A DNA stretch of 64,000 nt from Pegea sp. RAD2-039 (GCA_034620365.1 JAQGEQ010000283.1:434001-498000), one strand, 5' to 3'. Positions 35,598-49,925 are shown, counted from the first letter of the stretch. Notes: generated by a model not told the origin, from the letters alone. Made by a program: numbers and translations.

Positions 35598-36865
35598 TTT
35601 CTAGTTACTAGGCTAGATTTAAAGAAAAAAAAATTAAATTTAAAATGTCTCTACGAAATCATAAAAAAAAGTTGTTTTTACATAATATATAATGTTTTAA
35701 CTACAAACTTTGATTTTTAAGTGATATAATATTTTCATATGATATACAAAGTTTGTTTACCAATGCTAACAAACAAGCTTAATTAATGTTTTTTAAAAGT
35801 CTAAACCAGAAACTTATCATGTTTCATGTACATATTGGTAAATAAAAAGAACTTTCGATTAACAAATTTTTGTAAACTTTTGCAAGTATTTTCACAAATT
35901 GTTGGTTATAGTTCAATATTTAGACACCAAAATATTCAATTTTATAATAAATAAATAGAAAAACATTTTTCTATAGAAAAGGCATTATTGCTTTACATGT
36001 AGCAGTTACGAGGGCAATAAACGTTTGTTTGTGAAAATGATAACATGATTTCAGAAACTAAAAATTAAGAAGTATGTAAGAAATTTAAGATTTAATAGTG
36101 TTCAAAATAGAACAAAAAGTTACTCCTTAAGTTTAAAGATTTTAGTAAAATGTCTTTAAAAACTTAAGTTATTTATCTCAAATTGAAGTCCTCAATACAC
36201 TTAACTTTTATGATGATACTTTATAAGAGAGCAACGAGTAATTAAAAATCATATCCAACTATTTCTAATTATTTTTATTTACAGAAATACAAAAGTTAGA
36301 GACTCTTTTAATCAAAAGTCAAGACTTTATATTGACTTATTAAATTTACACGATATTTAATTTAGACACGATAAGCTCAACTTTAAGAAAATATATATTT
36401 AAATATCATGAAAATGTATAAAGAATTTATAACTAACAATCCTACATAATCTAACAAAATTAATTTAAAGTTCTTAGCATTGACTTAAGATTTTTATTTT
36501 AAAAAAGTTTGAAAATTTCATGTCAAAACGCAATACCTGCAAAAACTTCACAAAAATCAATACTAGCAATTGTCTTATAAAATTAAGCAAGCTACATAAG
36601 TTTATATAACATCAAAAGTCATTCAGAATCATCTAACACCAATCATTTTCCTATATTGACTTTAAGTTTACAAGTAACTATAAGAGACAAAAGAGAGCAA
36701 CAAAACCTTATAATTTAAACAAAATTATGATAAAATATATAACACAAATGACGTTACCAAACATATAAGCTTTTAGTCAAAGTCTTCTTAAGAATATATA
36801 TAAATATGTTTGATTTATTAAAGTGATTTATTAATCTTCAAAACAGTTGAGAGAAATTATAATTT
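35598..36865 (-). repeat. proximal 5' flank of ZNF gene D
   Basis: Closest to 62893-64000 upstream of G. Carries the acceptor (the complement of ct at 35613-35614) and the island at 35971-36055. No gene. Confidence 0.75.
35971..36055 (-). promoter_or_regulatory. conserved upstream island (gene D)
   Basis: D/G version of the island: attgccctcgtaactgc on the minus strand, with the same spacing to the ATG as in the other genes. Confidence 0.5.
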
Positions 36866-36869
36866 TGAA

Positions 36870-37945
36870 AGCAGTGTTGGAAATAAAAAATTGTTTGTAG
36901 GTAAATTATGATGACAGAATCAAAGTTCTAGAAGCTTCTGCTGTTTGGGTTTTGTAGCTTGTTGATTATTATTTTGGTGCTTTTACTGTTTTGCTATTAA
37001 TATTTGTTGTGCATTAAAATTTTTCAGCAATATTGAGTAACTGCAAATCTAAACTTCTTAAGAGGCTATGTTAGTGAAGCTTGCATTCTTTTTTTGTTTA
37101 TTATAAAGCTACATAAAAGTATTCATTTTCCTGAAGTTTCTTTTAAACATTAAACATTTAAACTTTCTTTGTAGAAACTAAAGAAAAACATAAAATCAAA
37201 CTGAAATTTTTATCCTACAAAAACTTAATCCAGATTAAGTTCCAAAAGAAATACAAACTTCCTTAAAAGTGATACTTTTACAGTTCAATTTTTGTTTGAG
37301 GTCGATAATTTTTATTAGAAAGCTCTTAAAAATATTGTAGAAAAACATTTAACATTGTAATAAAAAAATTATTTTCTTGTATTTCCTAATGAGTTATTTA
37401 TATTTCTTTTATTTTTCAGATTTTGTTTGATTTATTTATTTATTAAACTTTAACTAAAAAATAACCTATAAATAAACCAAAATATAAAATGATTTGAATT
37501 AAAAAATAAATATTAATCGATAACTTTGAGATTACTCATAGTGATTCAATATTAAAAATTACTTTCTATTAATTTTAGTATAAAGCAGAAAATTTACGTG
37601 TACTTGTTGTCAACACACGGCTATATATTATTTCACATTAATCAATCCTAAGAACCTAGAATTTTTAGTTTACTATTATACGTTGTCATATGCTTAAGTA
37701 TGATTAATATATTGTATTTACGATTTGGTTAAGCAAGAATGCAATTAAACAGATAAAATAAGCTAACAAGAATAGATGAAATTGGAATTATAAGAATCAT
37801 TTTGAAGTCTACGGATTTGCTAAATGTTACATCTTTTTATTTCTTAATTTCCAACTTTATTAAGTATAAAATGTGTTGTTTGTGAGAATGTAGTTTAGCA
37901 AGAGGTGCTCTTTTCAGACACCCTCCTTTTCGTTTATTGCAATAA
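36870..37945 (+). repeat. R4 repeat copy upstream of gene D
   Basis: Inverse counterpart of 9795-10795. The right end holds caccctccttttcg next to tttattgcaataaa. No conserved reading frame, so probably a non-autonomous repeat carried along by the segmental duplication. Confidence 0.7.
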
Positions 37946-39900
37946 ATAAAGAAAAATTATGATTAAAGCATCTTTTATTTAGTATCGTTAGATAATAAAA
38001 AACATTTCATTACTTGAGTCCAAGTCAAAATTGTTATGGAGTTTTGTTCTTTTTGCTGTTACGAGCTGTCGAATTTTCTGGTAAACTAAAAAAAATAAAT
38101 GATTACAAGCTGTTAGTTGTTAAACGATTATTTTCGAAATGTTTTTGTTTTTCATTTTCTTCAATTTATTAATTCATGCTGTTACTAATTGTTTGGTTAT
38201 TTTGAAATACTTACCATGTCATTTATTAGACTTTCATAAAAATCAAATTACCAAAAAACGTATCAAAACGTAAAGTTATTTTAAAATTTCAAATAAAGAT
38301 TTTGTTTATAAATTAAGAACCTTAAAAAGCAATATCTACAAATAAATTGATGTGAAATGAGGTAAAGAAAACAATCAATAAAACATTTCTCACAAAATTT
38401 AATTAATTTATTTCTATACAACCTTTTTGTAAACCACAAACTCAAAACTTAGAATAACCCATCTAAGCCCCCAAATAACGTGAAGATACTGTGTAAAGCG
38501 GTTACTGCAACCAGGGAGAAAGTCACAGTATCTTCATGTGGCCCCATTTGCACCATCAAATTAAACATTTAAAAACGACCTTTGTCTATTAAACCTTGCT
38601 GAACGCTTAGAAAGAGTTAAATGAAGTCTTTTTCTTACTGAATCAATACACTGAAATGAATTGTATCAGAAACTCTAATCTGTGTTTAGAAAATTGACTA
38701 AAGTTATTTTTTAGACACTAGACATTGATAAAGCAAAATTAATTTATATATCTGTTTATTGAGATGTTGTATTCCAGTTACTATGGCTGCTATATTCTCA
38801 CTATTTATTACTTATTAACGATTATGTAATTATTTATCTTGTAAATATATTTATTATAATTTTTGATCAAATTTATCAATTTAAGAATAAAAACTAAATA
38901 GTTTTTAAAAAGCAAATAAATAATTCATCTAATTTTTAAAACTTTAGATCTTAACCCAGTCACTTCTTCATGTTTTTAAATACAATAGCAACATAATATA
39001 AAGTTAAATATGAAAAGCTCAATTAAAGAAAATCAATAATTTAATACCCTTGTAGTTTATAAGAATTGTATAACAGATAAGTCAATAAAAACTAACAAAA
39101 TTTAATTCAAATCTAATAATTTGCCAAGAGCATTTATCTAAAAATTTTATTTTGAAAAGTATTGAAAATCTGATATTAAAACTCCATATCTGAAAACTTT
39201 CATATTTAGCTTTATTCAATTTGTAATTGTAAAGTAATAACAAAGATAACTAACAAAACATTACTAACAAACCACTGTCAACTACAGAATGAACTACATA
39301 TATAGAGTAATAGGGGATAAAACATTTACGTAGATGGTAAAATATTCTACTTTCACTACTAACAATAACAACACTACTTTTCCACCTTATTGTTTGTAGC
39401 TTTGTGAATTAAAATGTACTTCTTACTGCTATTCTTGAAATTCTTTCTTAACACTTCACTTAATCATTGCTTTGTAGGTGGTACATAGTTGTTATATCAC
39501 TTTAATATTCTTTTTTGTGAAATCAAGTTATTCTAGCAATTAATTACTGTATTCAGTCAAACACACCCTCGAAATCATCCGTAAATAATAATACCTTTTA
39601 GAATAGTTTTTTAGAGGTTTTATAAAAAAAAACTTTAAATGATTAATATCTATAAGTACTTCTTGAAATTTATTCTTTGTTTGTAACTTTGAAAAATATA
39701 AAATACACAAAATAATGTAAACTGAATGAACAAATACTCTTACAAAGTTTGGATTTTGCAGTTACTTGATAATAATCAAAAGATGTATTGTACTATAATA
39801 TTGAGAACAAAGCAGTAAAAGCATCAAAATGTTAATCAGCAAACAACAAAATCATAATAGCAAAAGCTTCTATAACTTTGATAACCTCATCAGAATTTGC
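37946..39900. repeat. distal flank repeat between D and E
   Basis: Inverse of 7100-9790, but about 760 bp (equivalent to about 7990-8750, including the two-finger relic) is absent: the sequence jumps near 39000. The GC-richer island recurs at about 38460-38560. No gene. Confidence 0.65.
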
Positions 39901-41196
39901 GTGCAAAGAATGTTTTGTTTCTAACATTACTTTCAAAATTATAATTTCTCCAAACTGTTTTAGAGTTTAATAAATCTTTTTTATGTATCAAATATATATA
40001 TATATTCTTAAGAAGACTTTGACCAAAAGTTTATATGTTTGGTAACGTCATTTGTGTTATATATATTTTTAGAATTTATTTTAAATTATAAGGTCTTGTT
40101 GGTCTCTTTTGTCTCTTTTAGTTACTCGCAAACTTAATGCAAATATAGAAAAACGATTGTTGTTAGATGATCATGAATGATTTTTGATGTTTTGTAAACC
40201 TATGTAGCTTGCTTAATTTTATAAGAAAATTGCTAGTATTGTTTTTGTGAAGTTTTTGCAGGTATTGCGTTCAGACATTAAATTTTCAAACCTTTTTAAA
40301 ATAAAAATTTGTAGTAAACGTTTATAACTGTCAAAATATTAGACTTTAAGTCAATTTTTGTTCGTTTATATTGGCTTGTAAGCGAAAAATTCTTTATACA
40401 TTTTTATGATAGTTAAATATGTATTTTTTTTAAATTTAAGCTTATCATTTTTAAATTAATTATAATTGAATGTAATTCAATGAGTCAAAATCAACTCTTA
40501 ATTTTCATTAAAATATTCTTTAACTATTACTGAAATATATATATAAATATATAAATTAAACTAAGTATATTTGTAATTAAAATAACTAGAAAAAGTTTAT
40601 ATTTTTTTATTAATCGTTGCTCACTATTAATGTAACATCATACAAGTTAATTCTATTAAGGACTTTACACTTGAATATGAGATAAATAACTGAAGATTAA
40701 AACCTGTAAAATTAAGGTTTAACTTCTTGTTGATCTGTTTTAAACACTGTTAAATCTTACATTTATTACATACTTTTTAATTTTTATTTTCTGAATTCAT
40801 GTTATCATTTTCACAAGCAAACGTGTTTTGCCCTCGTAACGGCTATAAGTAAAACAATATTGCCTATTCTATAGAAGAATTTTTATCCATTAATTTAATA
40901 TAGAATTGGATATTTTGTTGTCTAAATATTGAACTATAACCAACAATTTGTGAAAATACTTGCTAAAGTTTACAAAAAATTGTTCTTCAAACTCGTTTTA
41001 TATAAAAATATGTATATAGAACATCATAAGTTTCTGGTTAAGACTTACTAAACTTGATCTAAACTTGACTGTTTTCATTAGTAAACAAACTTTATATATT
41101 ATATAAAAATATTATATCATTTAATACTAAAATTATTTTATATACATATTTTTAAATAAAAAACGTTTTTTTTTTCTTCAGCCTTTTAACTTGAAA
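39901..41196 (+). repeat. proximal 5' flank of ZNF gene E
   Basis: Direct copy of 26660-27960. Contains the island at 40791-40875 and a strong pyrimidine tract with cttcag ending at 41181, 15 nt before the ATG. Confidence 0.75.
40791..40875 (+). promoter_or_regulatory. conserved upstream island (gene E)
   Basis: Copy of the island with ttttgccctcgtaac intact and a few changes after it (ggctataagt). Confidence 0.5.
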
Positions 41197-42747
41197 ATGA
41201 ACTTGATACAAAGAAGCAACTTTGCACGAAAAAGAAAACTGTCATCAGATGATGATGAGAAAAGTTTTAATAATAAAACTGCAGAAAAGAAAATTTTGGT
41301 AAACACTTCTGGTGGAGTAGCTAGATTGTATAAAAGTCATGCAGATCAAACTAGTTTACATAATACTAAAGAAATTCCAACAAATACAAGTTTATCTTAT
41401 AAAGAGACTAACAGCGATAAAAAAGCATTCAAAGGGAAAGAAAATAATGAAGAAAACAAACAATCATCTAATTTCAAAATCAAATATGAATGCTTAGACT
41501 GTAACAAGAAATTTAAATTCAAATCTCAGCTTGTTTATCATGAGAGAACTCATACTGGTGAGAAGCCTTATGAATGTATAGTTTGTGAAAGAAAGTTTAG
41601 TCGAAAACACCATTTGTTAGGTCATGAGAGAACTCATAATGGCGAGAAGCCATATGAATGTGTTGTTTGTGAAAGAAAATTTGCACAAAGATCTAGTCTT
41701 TTACGCCATGAAAGAACTCATACTGGTAAGAAACCATATGAATGTATTGTTTGTGAAAGAAAATTTGCACTTAACTCCAGTCTTTTAAGTCATGAAAGAA
41801 CTCATACTGGCGAGAAGCCATATGAATGTGTTGTTTGTGGAAGAAAATTTGCACAAAATTCCAATCTTTTAACTCATGAAAGAACTCATACCGGTGAGAG
41901 GCCATATGAATGTATTGTTTGTGAAAAGAAGTTTAGTCAAAAGTCTAGTCTTCTATGTCATGAAAGAACTCATACTGGTGAGAAACCATATGAATGTGCT
42001 CTTTGTGGAAGACGATTTAGTCATAGATCTAATCTTTTAAGTCATGAAAGAACTCATACTGGTGAGAAGCCATATGAATGTATTGTTTGTGAAAGAAAAT
42101 TTGCACATAATTTCAGTCTTTTAAATCATGAAAGAACTCATACTGGCGAGAAGCCATATGAATGTATAGTATGTGGAAGAAATTTTGCACATAATTCCAG
42201 TCTTTTAAATCATGAAAGAACTCATACTGGTGAAAAGCCATATGAATGTATTGTTTGTGAAAGAAAATTTAGTCAAAAAACCCATTTGTTATGCCATGAA
42301 AGAACTCATACTGGTGAGAAACCATATGAATGTATTGTTTGTGAAAGAAAGTTTAGTCAAAAAACCCATTTGTTATGTCATGAAAGAACTCATACTGGTG
42401 AAAAGCCATATGAATGTATTGTTTGTGAAAGAAATTTTAGTCAAAAAACCCATTTGTTATGTCATGAAAGAACTCATACTGGTGAGAAACCATATGAATG
42501 TATTGTTTGTGAAAGAAAATTTAGTCAAAAAACCACTTTGTTATGTCATGAAAGAACTCATACTGGCGAGAAGCTATATGAATGTATAGTATGTGAAAGA
42601 AAATTTGCGCAAAATTCCAGTCTTTTAATTCATGAAAGAACTCATACTGGTGAGAAACCATATGAATGTACTGTTTGTGGAAGAAAATTTAGTCAAAATT
42701 CCAGTCTTTCATACCACAAAAGAACTCATTTTATTCATAAGAAGTAA
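41197..42747 (+). CDS. ZNF gene E: 15-finger C2H2 protein (516 aa)
   Basis: Probable nuclear DNA-binding protein: 96-residue N-terminus with ARKRKLS and fifteen fingers, all ligands present. Contact residues: FSQY, RHHG, QSSR, LSSS, QSNT, QSSC, HSNS, HFSN, HSSN, QTHC, QTHC, QTHC, QTTC, QSSI, QSSY. Fingers 2-9 are the same series as fingers 5-12 of gene B, and the last two match B. Fingers 10-13 are instead a four-fold run of one finger type also found in gene C, showing exchange or local expansion of modules. The ATG at 41197 aligns with the paralogs; an in-frame TTG at 41191 is not used as start. It has no convergent partner: the spacer behind it is cut at about 46,075. Confidence 0.9.
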   Translation: MNLIQRSNFARKRKLSSDDDEKSFNNKTAEKKILVNTSGGVARLYKSHADQTSLHNTKEIPTNTSLSYKETNSDKKAFKGKENNEENKQSSNFKIKYECLDCNKKFKFKSQLVYHERTHTGEKPYECIVCERKFSRKHHLLGHERTHNGEKPYECVVCERKFAQRSSLLRHERTHTGKKPYECIVCERKFALNSSLLSHERTHTGEKPYECVVCGRKFAQNSNLLTHERTHTGERPYECIVCEKKFSQKSSLLCHERTHTGEKPYECALCGRRFSHRSNLLSHERTHTGEKPYECIVCERKFAHNFSLLNHERTHTGEKPYECIVCGRNFAHNSSLLNHERTHTGEKPYECIVCERKFSQKTHLLCHERTHTGEKPYECIVCERKFSQKTHLLCHERTHTGEKPYECIVCERNFSQKTHLLCHERTHTGEKPYECIVCERKFSQKTTLLCHERTHTGEKLYECIVCERKFAQNSSLLIHERTHTGEKPYECTVCGRKFSQNSSLSYHKRTHFIHKK

Positions 42748-45700
42748 AATCATTTTACTAGTAAACGTTTACTCACAATTCAAGTATGGATAAATGGAAA
42801 TGTGTTTAAACTGATGAGTAACTTAACTATATAAAGATCATTGATTTTAAAGGAAACAAAATAATAATTTTTTGTTTGGCTAGTTGTTGCAATTTATGCT
42901 TTAGTAAAGCTATTTTAATGATTGCTCTATTATTGAAATAGTGTGTAGGTCTACAATAAATAATAGTGGTTGTAAATTTAATTTTTTACTTTAAACTAAA
43001 GTTGGTATTGTTATGTTGTTATTCTCGTACAGCTCTTTTGTAAACTATTAAAAAAACTTTTTTATTCCTTAATTTTCGAACTTTGTATATAAGTATTTGT
43101 TAACATCTTTTATTATTTTTCAAAAAGTTTTTGAAAGTAATTATATTATGTTAGTTGATAAGCACATACGAAATTGTGGTTACTTTTTAGTTACCATCTA
43201 AAGATTCGTTAAATCCTTATATGTTTGTAAAACTGATTATTTTTGTAATTTGTTTTTATTATGAAAGTAAAACTACAGTTTTTAGTAATTATTGCAATTT
43301 TTATGAGAAAACTTATGTTTGAAATCTTAAAATATATTTCCTTTCTTAAAATGCTTGTTGGAGATAAAAACAATAAACGGTATTATCCTCTTCACACTAT
43401 AAATTTAGAAAAAGAAGTTTTTTAACATTTATATTATCGACAATTACATCATCGTAAATAATTCATCTTTTATAGCACTTGACTATTTCTTACCCAAATA
43501 GTTAGATCAAAATTAACAGATTGAGGTTTTTAAATAGTTTAAATTACTTTATAATTTTGTAACCTCAGAGGAACGGCAGAAAAACTAATATTTTCTTATC
43601 GGTTACTACTCCATCATTTTTAAAACTTTACGATTAATATTCTTGTAAGCAAGTTGCTAGAGTGTTTTAAACTGATCTGTTTAATACTTTTACATCAGAT
43701 ATATAACTGTATCTATTTCAGCTCTTGGTAATTCTAATTATCGAACCAACCGTTAAGTTGCTAATTTAAATGGAACTCTAATTATCCAAACAAACCACAA
43801 CAAACCAAAACACCCAGCCAAACCATCGATGCAGTAACTGATTATAACTATAAAGAGATTATTCCTGAAATAATCTTATGAAAAAGTCTTATGAAATAAC
43901 ATTTATTTGGAATGAGGAATTTACTTTAAAATTTACCAATTTGTAAACTAAAATTAATAAAAATAAGTATTTAAAGTTGCTAATGCCAACAAAACAGCCA
44001 AAATGTCTTAAGGATCATACCTTCCAAAAAGTGAATTTTAAACAATTTTTAATCTCTGTATAAAGCTTTACAATATGAGTTAGTATTTATAAATTAAAAA
44101 AATTTAATAAAAGTATTTGCCTCAAATTTGAAATACTCTTATAAGTTATAATATTTTATAGATTTTTGAGATACACATCGCAAATTTTGTACCGTTGTTT
44201 TTTGAATTTTTTTTTGTGAAGATTTATCAATTCTTAATTATTACTTTGAAATCATTCATAAAACCATCAATGTAACAAATCAACATTTATCATTACGTCT
44301 GATGTATTGAAATTAGATTAAGAAAACTATAATATGAAAAAGAATTTAAAAAAGAAATTCATTCTATTTTATTTAGCAACTTATTCCGTTGTTCGAGATT
44401 TAAAGATGGAAAACCATCAAAAGTCACAGGCGCTCAAAAAGATCTACATAAAAATAAAAGAAATCTGACATTAAAATGTACAAATCCTCTATTATTTTGT
44501 GAAAAAATATATGTGTCAAGAAATAAGAACAAAAATACAAACAAATCTAGCGTTTAAGTAATGAAACAAAACGGTTCAAAAACATTCTAGCAATTTAAAG
44601 CAATTTTATCTATTAGATTAAAATGGGCTGGTAACAAATTAGCATTTGTTAGTTCTCCTGTCTTACGTATAAAGTTATAAAATAAGGAAAGCAATTCAAA
44701 CTGTTTAAGCAACTCAATATGTTAATTCTTAAGATGTTTATTTCAAAAGATCAATCGGGTAGCTTATGGACTAGTACTTTTGGAGATGATTTTATTTCCT
44801 ATAGCATATTATATATAATAGTTTTAGAATATCAACCAATTTTTTTATATGGTTTATTATATTAAATCTACATTAAATAAAACCAGAAATCTACAACCAA
44901 TTTCTAAAATTTAATTTCAAAAAAGTAATGTCAATAAAAAAAAAGTCCAGATTACTAAGAAACTAAAGTTGCAAAATCCCACCGTGACTAAAGGAATGTT
45001 CGAAAAAACTGCATAAGCAGTAAAGTTACAAGCCAGCAAAAAATGATTAGGTAAAGATCAAATTATCTTAATTGATTTTTAGATAAAATTGTATATAAGT
45101 TTCCTTCAAGTTGGAAAGAATTACTTCAAGGTTTATCACAGGCGTTTTAAGTTAATTTTTTTAAATAAACTACAAAGAATAATAATTTACTCTTATGACA
45201 ATTAAAGTTTACAAAATTATATTATAGTATATTTTGATGTTTTCAAAAAGAAATATATAATTTTGTCAATTTTTTGTTTGTTTTATCTAATAACTTAAAC
45301 TGTATAGATCAGTTTTAGTTTCATAAATAGGTAAAGTTAAAGCAGAGCAACTTTGTTTATAAATTTTTGCTGTTTGATACACTTAGCTAATAGCCTTCAT
45401 TTTTGAGTTATATTTCATTTAAGTAAAATTACTTTTGCTATTTGATAGAAAAACAAGTTCTACTATATTTGTATTTGTACAAATAAAACGTGTTAAAAAT
45501 ACAACAAAACAATATACATTTCAAAAAGAAGTTAGATGGGTCTCCTTTATATCGTCGTTTGAAATTTCTGACAAAAGTTATATCAGAAACTGTGATCTGA
45601 GAATCATTGGTCGACTGAAAGTTTTCATAATTTAAAGAGAAAAATTGATTAACATAATCGTAGTAAAAAGTTAAAAGTAGAGATGAAAAAAATTGATATT

Positions 45701-46075
45701 AAAATTTAAAAGCAACTTTTTCATTGATTTGTTTACCTCGGATATTTAAACCTTTTATCATCGAATGAATGAAAGCAGTATAAAAAAAGTTTCTAAAAAA
45801 AGCTGAATATCATCTTATCAGTTTCCATCAATAAAATTTATTTTAGATAATAAAATTAAAAATAAGCTTTTGTTCAAAATCAGCAGCGGTATATGCAATC
45901 CTCTTAATACGTAAATAATATTGTGAATTGTTTCCAAAAAAGTGAAAAAAAGGCTTTTTAGAGTTACTAACCATTATTAACCAGTTTCAAAGGATATTTG
46001 TAATAAAACTTGGAAGCAGTTTTCGAATTAGTAAAGTAATATCATTGTTAGCAGATACATTTTTAAGAGAATAGT
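42748..46075. repeat. ZNF spacer, truncated copy behind gene E
   Basis: Direct copy of 29092 to about 32430 and of 55441 to about 58240. Homology ends inside the block containing gtaatatcattgttagcaga, marking a breakpoint where unrelated sequence has entered or the remainder was lost. No gene (45435-45635 is a chance frame). Confidence 0.8.
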
Positions 46076-48818
46076 TAGCTTGAACTAGTTTCAAAAATTC
46101 ATCACAAAAAAATTGTGTTTGAAAACGTTATGTGTAACGTAATCAAAAAAACATTATTTTCCAAATTATTCAAATAATGCAAAGTATAATTCACTATTAG
46201 TATATAATTATATAAATAATAAGTATATAATATTATATAATAACTATAAAACTAAATTTAATCAACTGTTTTCCTAAAATACTTAAATAAGTTTAGAATA
46301 AAATCAAAAAATATTGTCAAATAAAATTAGATTTTAATATTTTTTTTTCAGCCACAACATGTCGCTGTAATAATTTTATTTTCATATTTTGTAAAATTGT
46401 AAATTTCTCCTTAGATCTGTTGGATAAATAGTCTAAGACTTTGAACTTGAAAGACTTTATTTTTTAATATTTGTAAAAATGTTATTCAAACTAATACAAA
46501 TATCTTTATATAAAAAATATGTTTAGTTTTAACGAATTACTTGAAAAAGTTTAAACTCAAAAGTATTTTGCACCTAGAAATAAGATACAGTCTTCTATAA
46601 GATTGATGTCAGAGAAATAAAGTTTGTCTAACAGTTTTTAATAAATCAAACTTATAGAGAAAAAGAAAATTTTGAAAAAGTACTTTCCTCCTGACAAATA
46701 CTAGATCGAAAGAAATTAATAAAACAAAGAACTATTTTTTAGTTCAACAAATTGCTCAGCTAGTTGTCCACCACACTAGCAATATTTTGAAATCGACAAT
46801 CTGTCGATAAACTTTATAAAAAATTGAATTTCTGAAAATATATTATTTTCAACTCTTGTTGTTAATAAAACCTTTAAATTTGAATATAATAATCGTAATA
46901 TTGGTAGACTACCATTAGTATATTTGTAATAAATTTATTATTTCACTTAGTTGTTTTATAAAAGTTTTTTTCTTTCTAGTCTTCAATAAACTTTTTGTAG
47001 AAAATTAATTTAATTAAGTAAAAGAAGTTATTTAAAATTGTTCTCAAAGGAAAACATTTTGTAAGAGTTCTAAATAAATCAAAGTTATAAAAGAGAAAGT
47101 AATTATTAAAATTAACTTTTGTTTTGACAATTATTAAATCGAAAGAGATGATAGTCAAAGAATTATTATGGAACATTAGACGTATTAGGTCTTGAAAACG
47201 AGCAGGATTTTGAAATAGACAACTTGTAGACATGTATAAATTTATTAACCAGCCAATAAATTTCATATTCTTTTAATTTCGATTAATACCCTTAAAGAAA
47301 GTATCATTTTAGTTTGTTAATATTTAATATTGGTTATTAATAATAGTTTTATTTGAATTATCTTATCTCTTTATTTAGCTGTTATATCAAAATATTAATC
47401 TTTCTTTTCAGTATTTTACTTTATCAAACAAATCGTCGCCACAGACTGCAAAGATTCTGGTTCACTGATTTCTATTTATAAAATTATTTGAGAATTTAGT
47501 CAATATATTCGATGTTATGATTTTGCTAAAATTATTTTAAATGTTTTATTAAGCTTATTAATTTTAATGCTAGGTTTGATAAAAACTTACAAATACCTAC
47601 AATGTATAAAAAGAGAAGGATAATTTTGATTTATATTTTTTAGTCTTTAATATTAATCAGTATTTGATTTTATTTTCCTACAAATCTTATCATAATTTAA
47701 ATTTTTAATATTGTTTGTATATCTTATCATAAGTAAATGTTCTTTTTGTTTCTATCCTTATTTTTCTTCTAAATATTATTCTTATTAGTATTCTTCTTGT
47801 ATTTATTCTTTCTTCTTGTATGTTCTATCATTATTATATATGTTATAAGAACTTAGTTTAATTTTTAAAAACTAATTCAAATCTAAAATTTTTTATTTTG
47901 TTTAACTAAAACCACTTTTCTATATAATTAGAAGAATTTATTTAACGATTTTTTATTTTGAATTGTTTTAGTCGTAAAAGTTGACGCTAGACGTCGCTGA
48001 TGATAAATAATTTTAAAAACTTTGCATTGCTTCAGGCTATGTTCTTGTATAGTTTTTCCAACTCAGTAATTCACTAAATTAAAAAAGAAAGTATTAAGTT
48101 GAGTTCTGTATCTAAGATTTTTGCAGAAGTAAAAGTTCTATATTAGATATTACAACATCAGTATCTTTGATAATTGCACTGCTTAGTTATTTTAATTCTG
48201 ATAAACAATTTAAGTTGATCAAAATTAGCTAAAAGAGTGTTTCACTGAATTAAAAAAACCTAGAAATTAATATCACATATGTTTTTTAACTAAGTGTAAG
48301 GTTTAAAGAAATAAAAAAGGTGACTCTATAATAGTTTTATTTCATATTTTGTAAAATTATAATTTTTGTATTCTTAGATCTGGTAGATAAATAGTCTAGC
48401 TCACAGACATTGAACTTACAACAAAAGTTTAATGCAACTATCCGGAAGTTATAATCTTCTATAAGACTAATGTCAAAGAAATAAAGTTTGTCTCAAAATT
48501 TTTAATAAATGAAACTTTTAGAGAAAAATAAAAGTTTACAAAAATACTTTCCTCCAGACAAATACTAGATCGAATGAAATTCGTAAAGCAGAGAAATAGT
48601 TATCAAGTTATTGCACAGCTAAGCAAGCTTTTTTCCTTCAACATTTTGGAATCGACAATCTGTCGATGAACTTTAAATAGATTTGACTTTCTGCAAAATA
48701 TTATTTTCAACTCATGTCATTAATACCAACATTTGAAAATACATTCAATAACACAACGTATTTAATAGATAAGATAAATCATATTTTCTTGTTCTAAACG
48801 GTGGTTTCTTTTCTTTAA
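46076..48818. repeat. diverged repeat array of three copies
   Basis: 46560-46820 resembles 48440-48690 (shared tactttcctcc, caaatactagatcga and atcgacaatctgtcgat) and more weakly 47060-47260. Upstream pieces near 46400 and 48340 also match. The copies alternate with AT-rich filler. The 96-codon minus frame at 46976-47266 lies in the middle copy, is hydrophobic and AT-driven, and is not conserved in the others, so I do not call it a gene. Confidence 0.55.
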
Positions 48819-49925
48819 TTGGGAAAAAATGAATTTGAGTTAAGTATAATAATATTCTTCGTAAGAAAAATTTTTTATTTTAAAATTGAACCAACAAACA
48901 CTAAATTGAAGCAAGTTTATGAAAACCATACAAGTTATTAAACAATGTTTCTGAAAAGTATTTTTTCTGAAATTTGGAAATTGTTTTATATTTTGAAGTT
49001 GAATTATTTTCAACGAATCTTAACTGTTCAATCTCTTAAAGGTTTTTTTAAATTTGTTTCATGAGTTTCATCCATCAAAACAGATTTAATGAAAAATTTT
49101 ATAAGAAGTTATTAGTAAAAAAAAAACGTTGTTTAAAACGATGAAGGCAAATTAATTATTTAATAAAATATTTGAAATTACTCATACTGATTTCAATCGA
49201 AAAATTGTTCAATGAAAAAATTGATTTTATTCAAATCCAAAGAATAATCGTTAAATTAAAATAATTTTGTACAAACTACGAAGTCAACATCTATTGAACT
49301 GATAATGATTGTATATTATGTGAGCACAACAAAGTTTAACAATTTATTTAAAGTAATATTGCAAAAACTATTAAAATTCTGATCACCTATTAAAAAAGGT
49401 TATTTTGTTGAGAAAGTCTTAAAGGTTGTATCAGTTGATGGAAGCAAGCAGATGACGAAAAAGTTCTTTTGCTTTCAGACAGCAACATGATGCAGTGACA
49501 AAAAATCAGAAAATTTTAATTCATTAACCCAGTTTATTATTTTTGTTTCACTATCCTGAGTTTTTCCAATCAAAGAGATTTTCTTATATTTATTTATTAT
49601 TAATTCATTAAATCAAGTTATATAGTAATAATTTATCAGCAATTTGGATTCAAATTAAGTTGCAAATGTTACATTTCACTGACTTTGTTTTTCTTAGTTA
49701 ATTAATCTCCAGTTGATTTATGATTTCATCAAATTTAAATTATTACACAAAAGTTCTGCTGAAAAACTCTTTTCTTTTAAAATATATTTAGAATATCTAG
49801 ATATTCATATAACGATATCTAGAAGAATATCTTCTAGAGTATATTCGTTTTTAATCGATCTTGTAACTGCTGATTACTGAAACTATGTTTTAACTCTAAA
49901 ATCAACAAAACTATTGAATTAGTAC
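48819..49925. repeat. 1.1-kb dispersed repeat, copy 2
   Basis: Direct copy of 1259-2340 (see there). To its right, 50020-50130 matches 54803-54925, including the gacaaca-rich and caatgagtcagg stretches. This places pieces of one ancestral segment on both sides of gene F. Confidence 0.8.

Noticed and set aside
46976..47266. 96-codon hydrophobic minus frame
   Set aside because: AT-driven composition (F, I, L, N, K), not conserved in the sister repeat copies.
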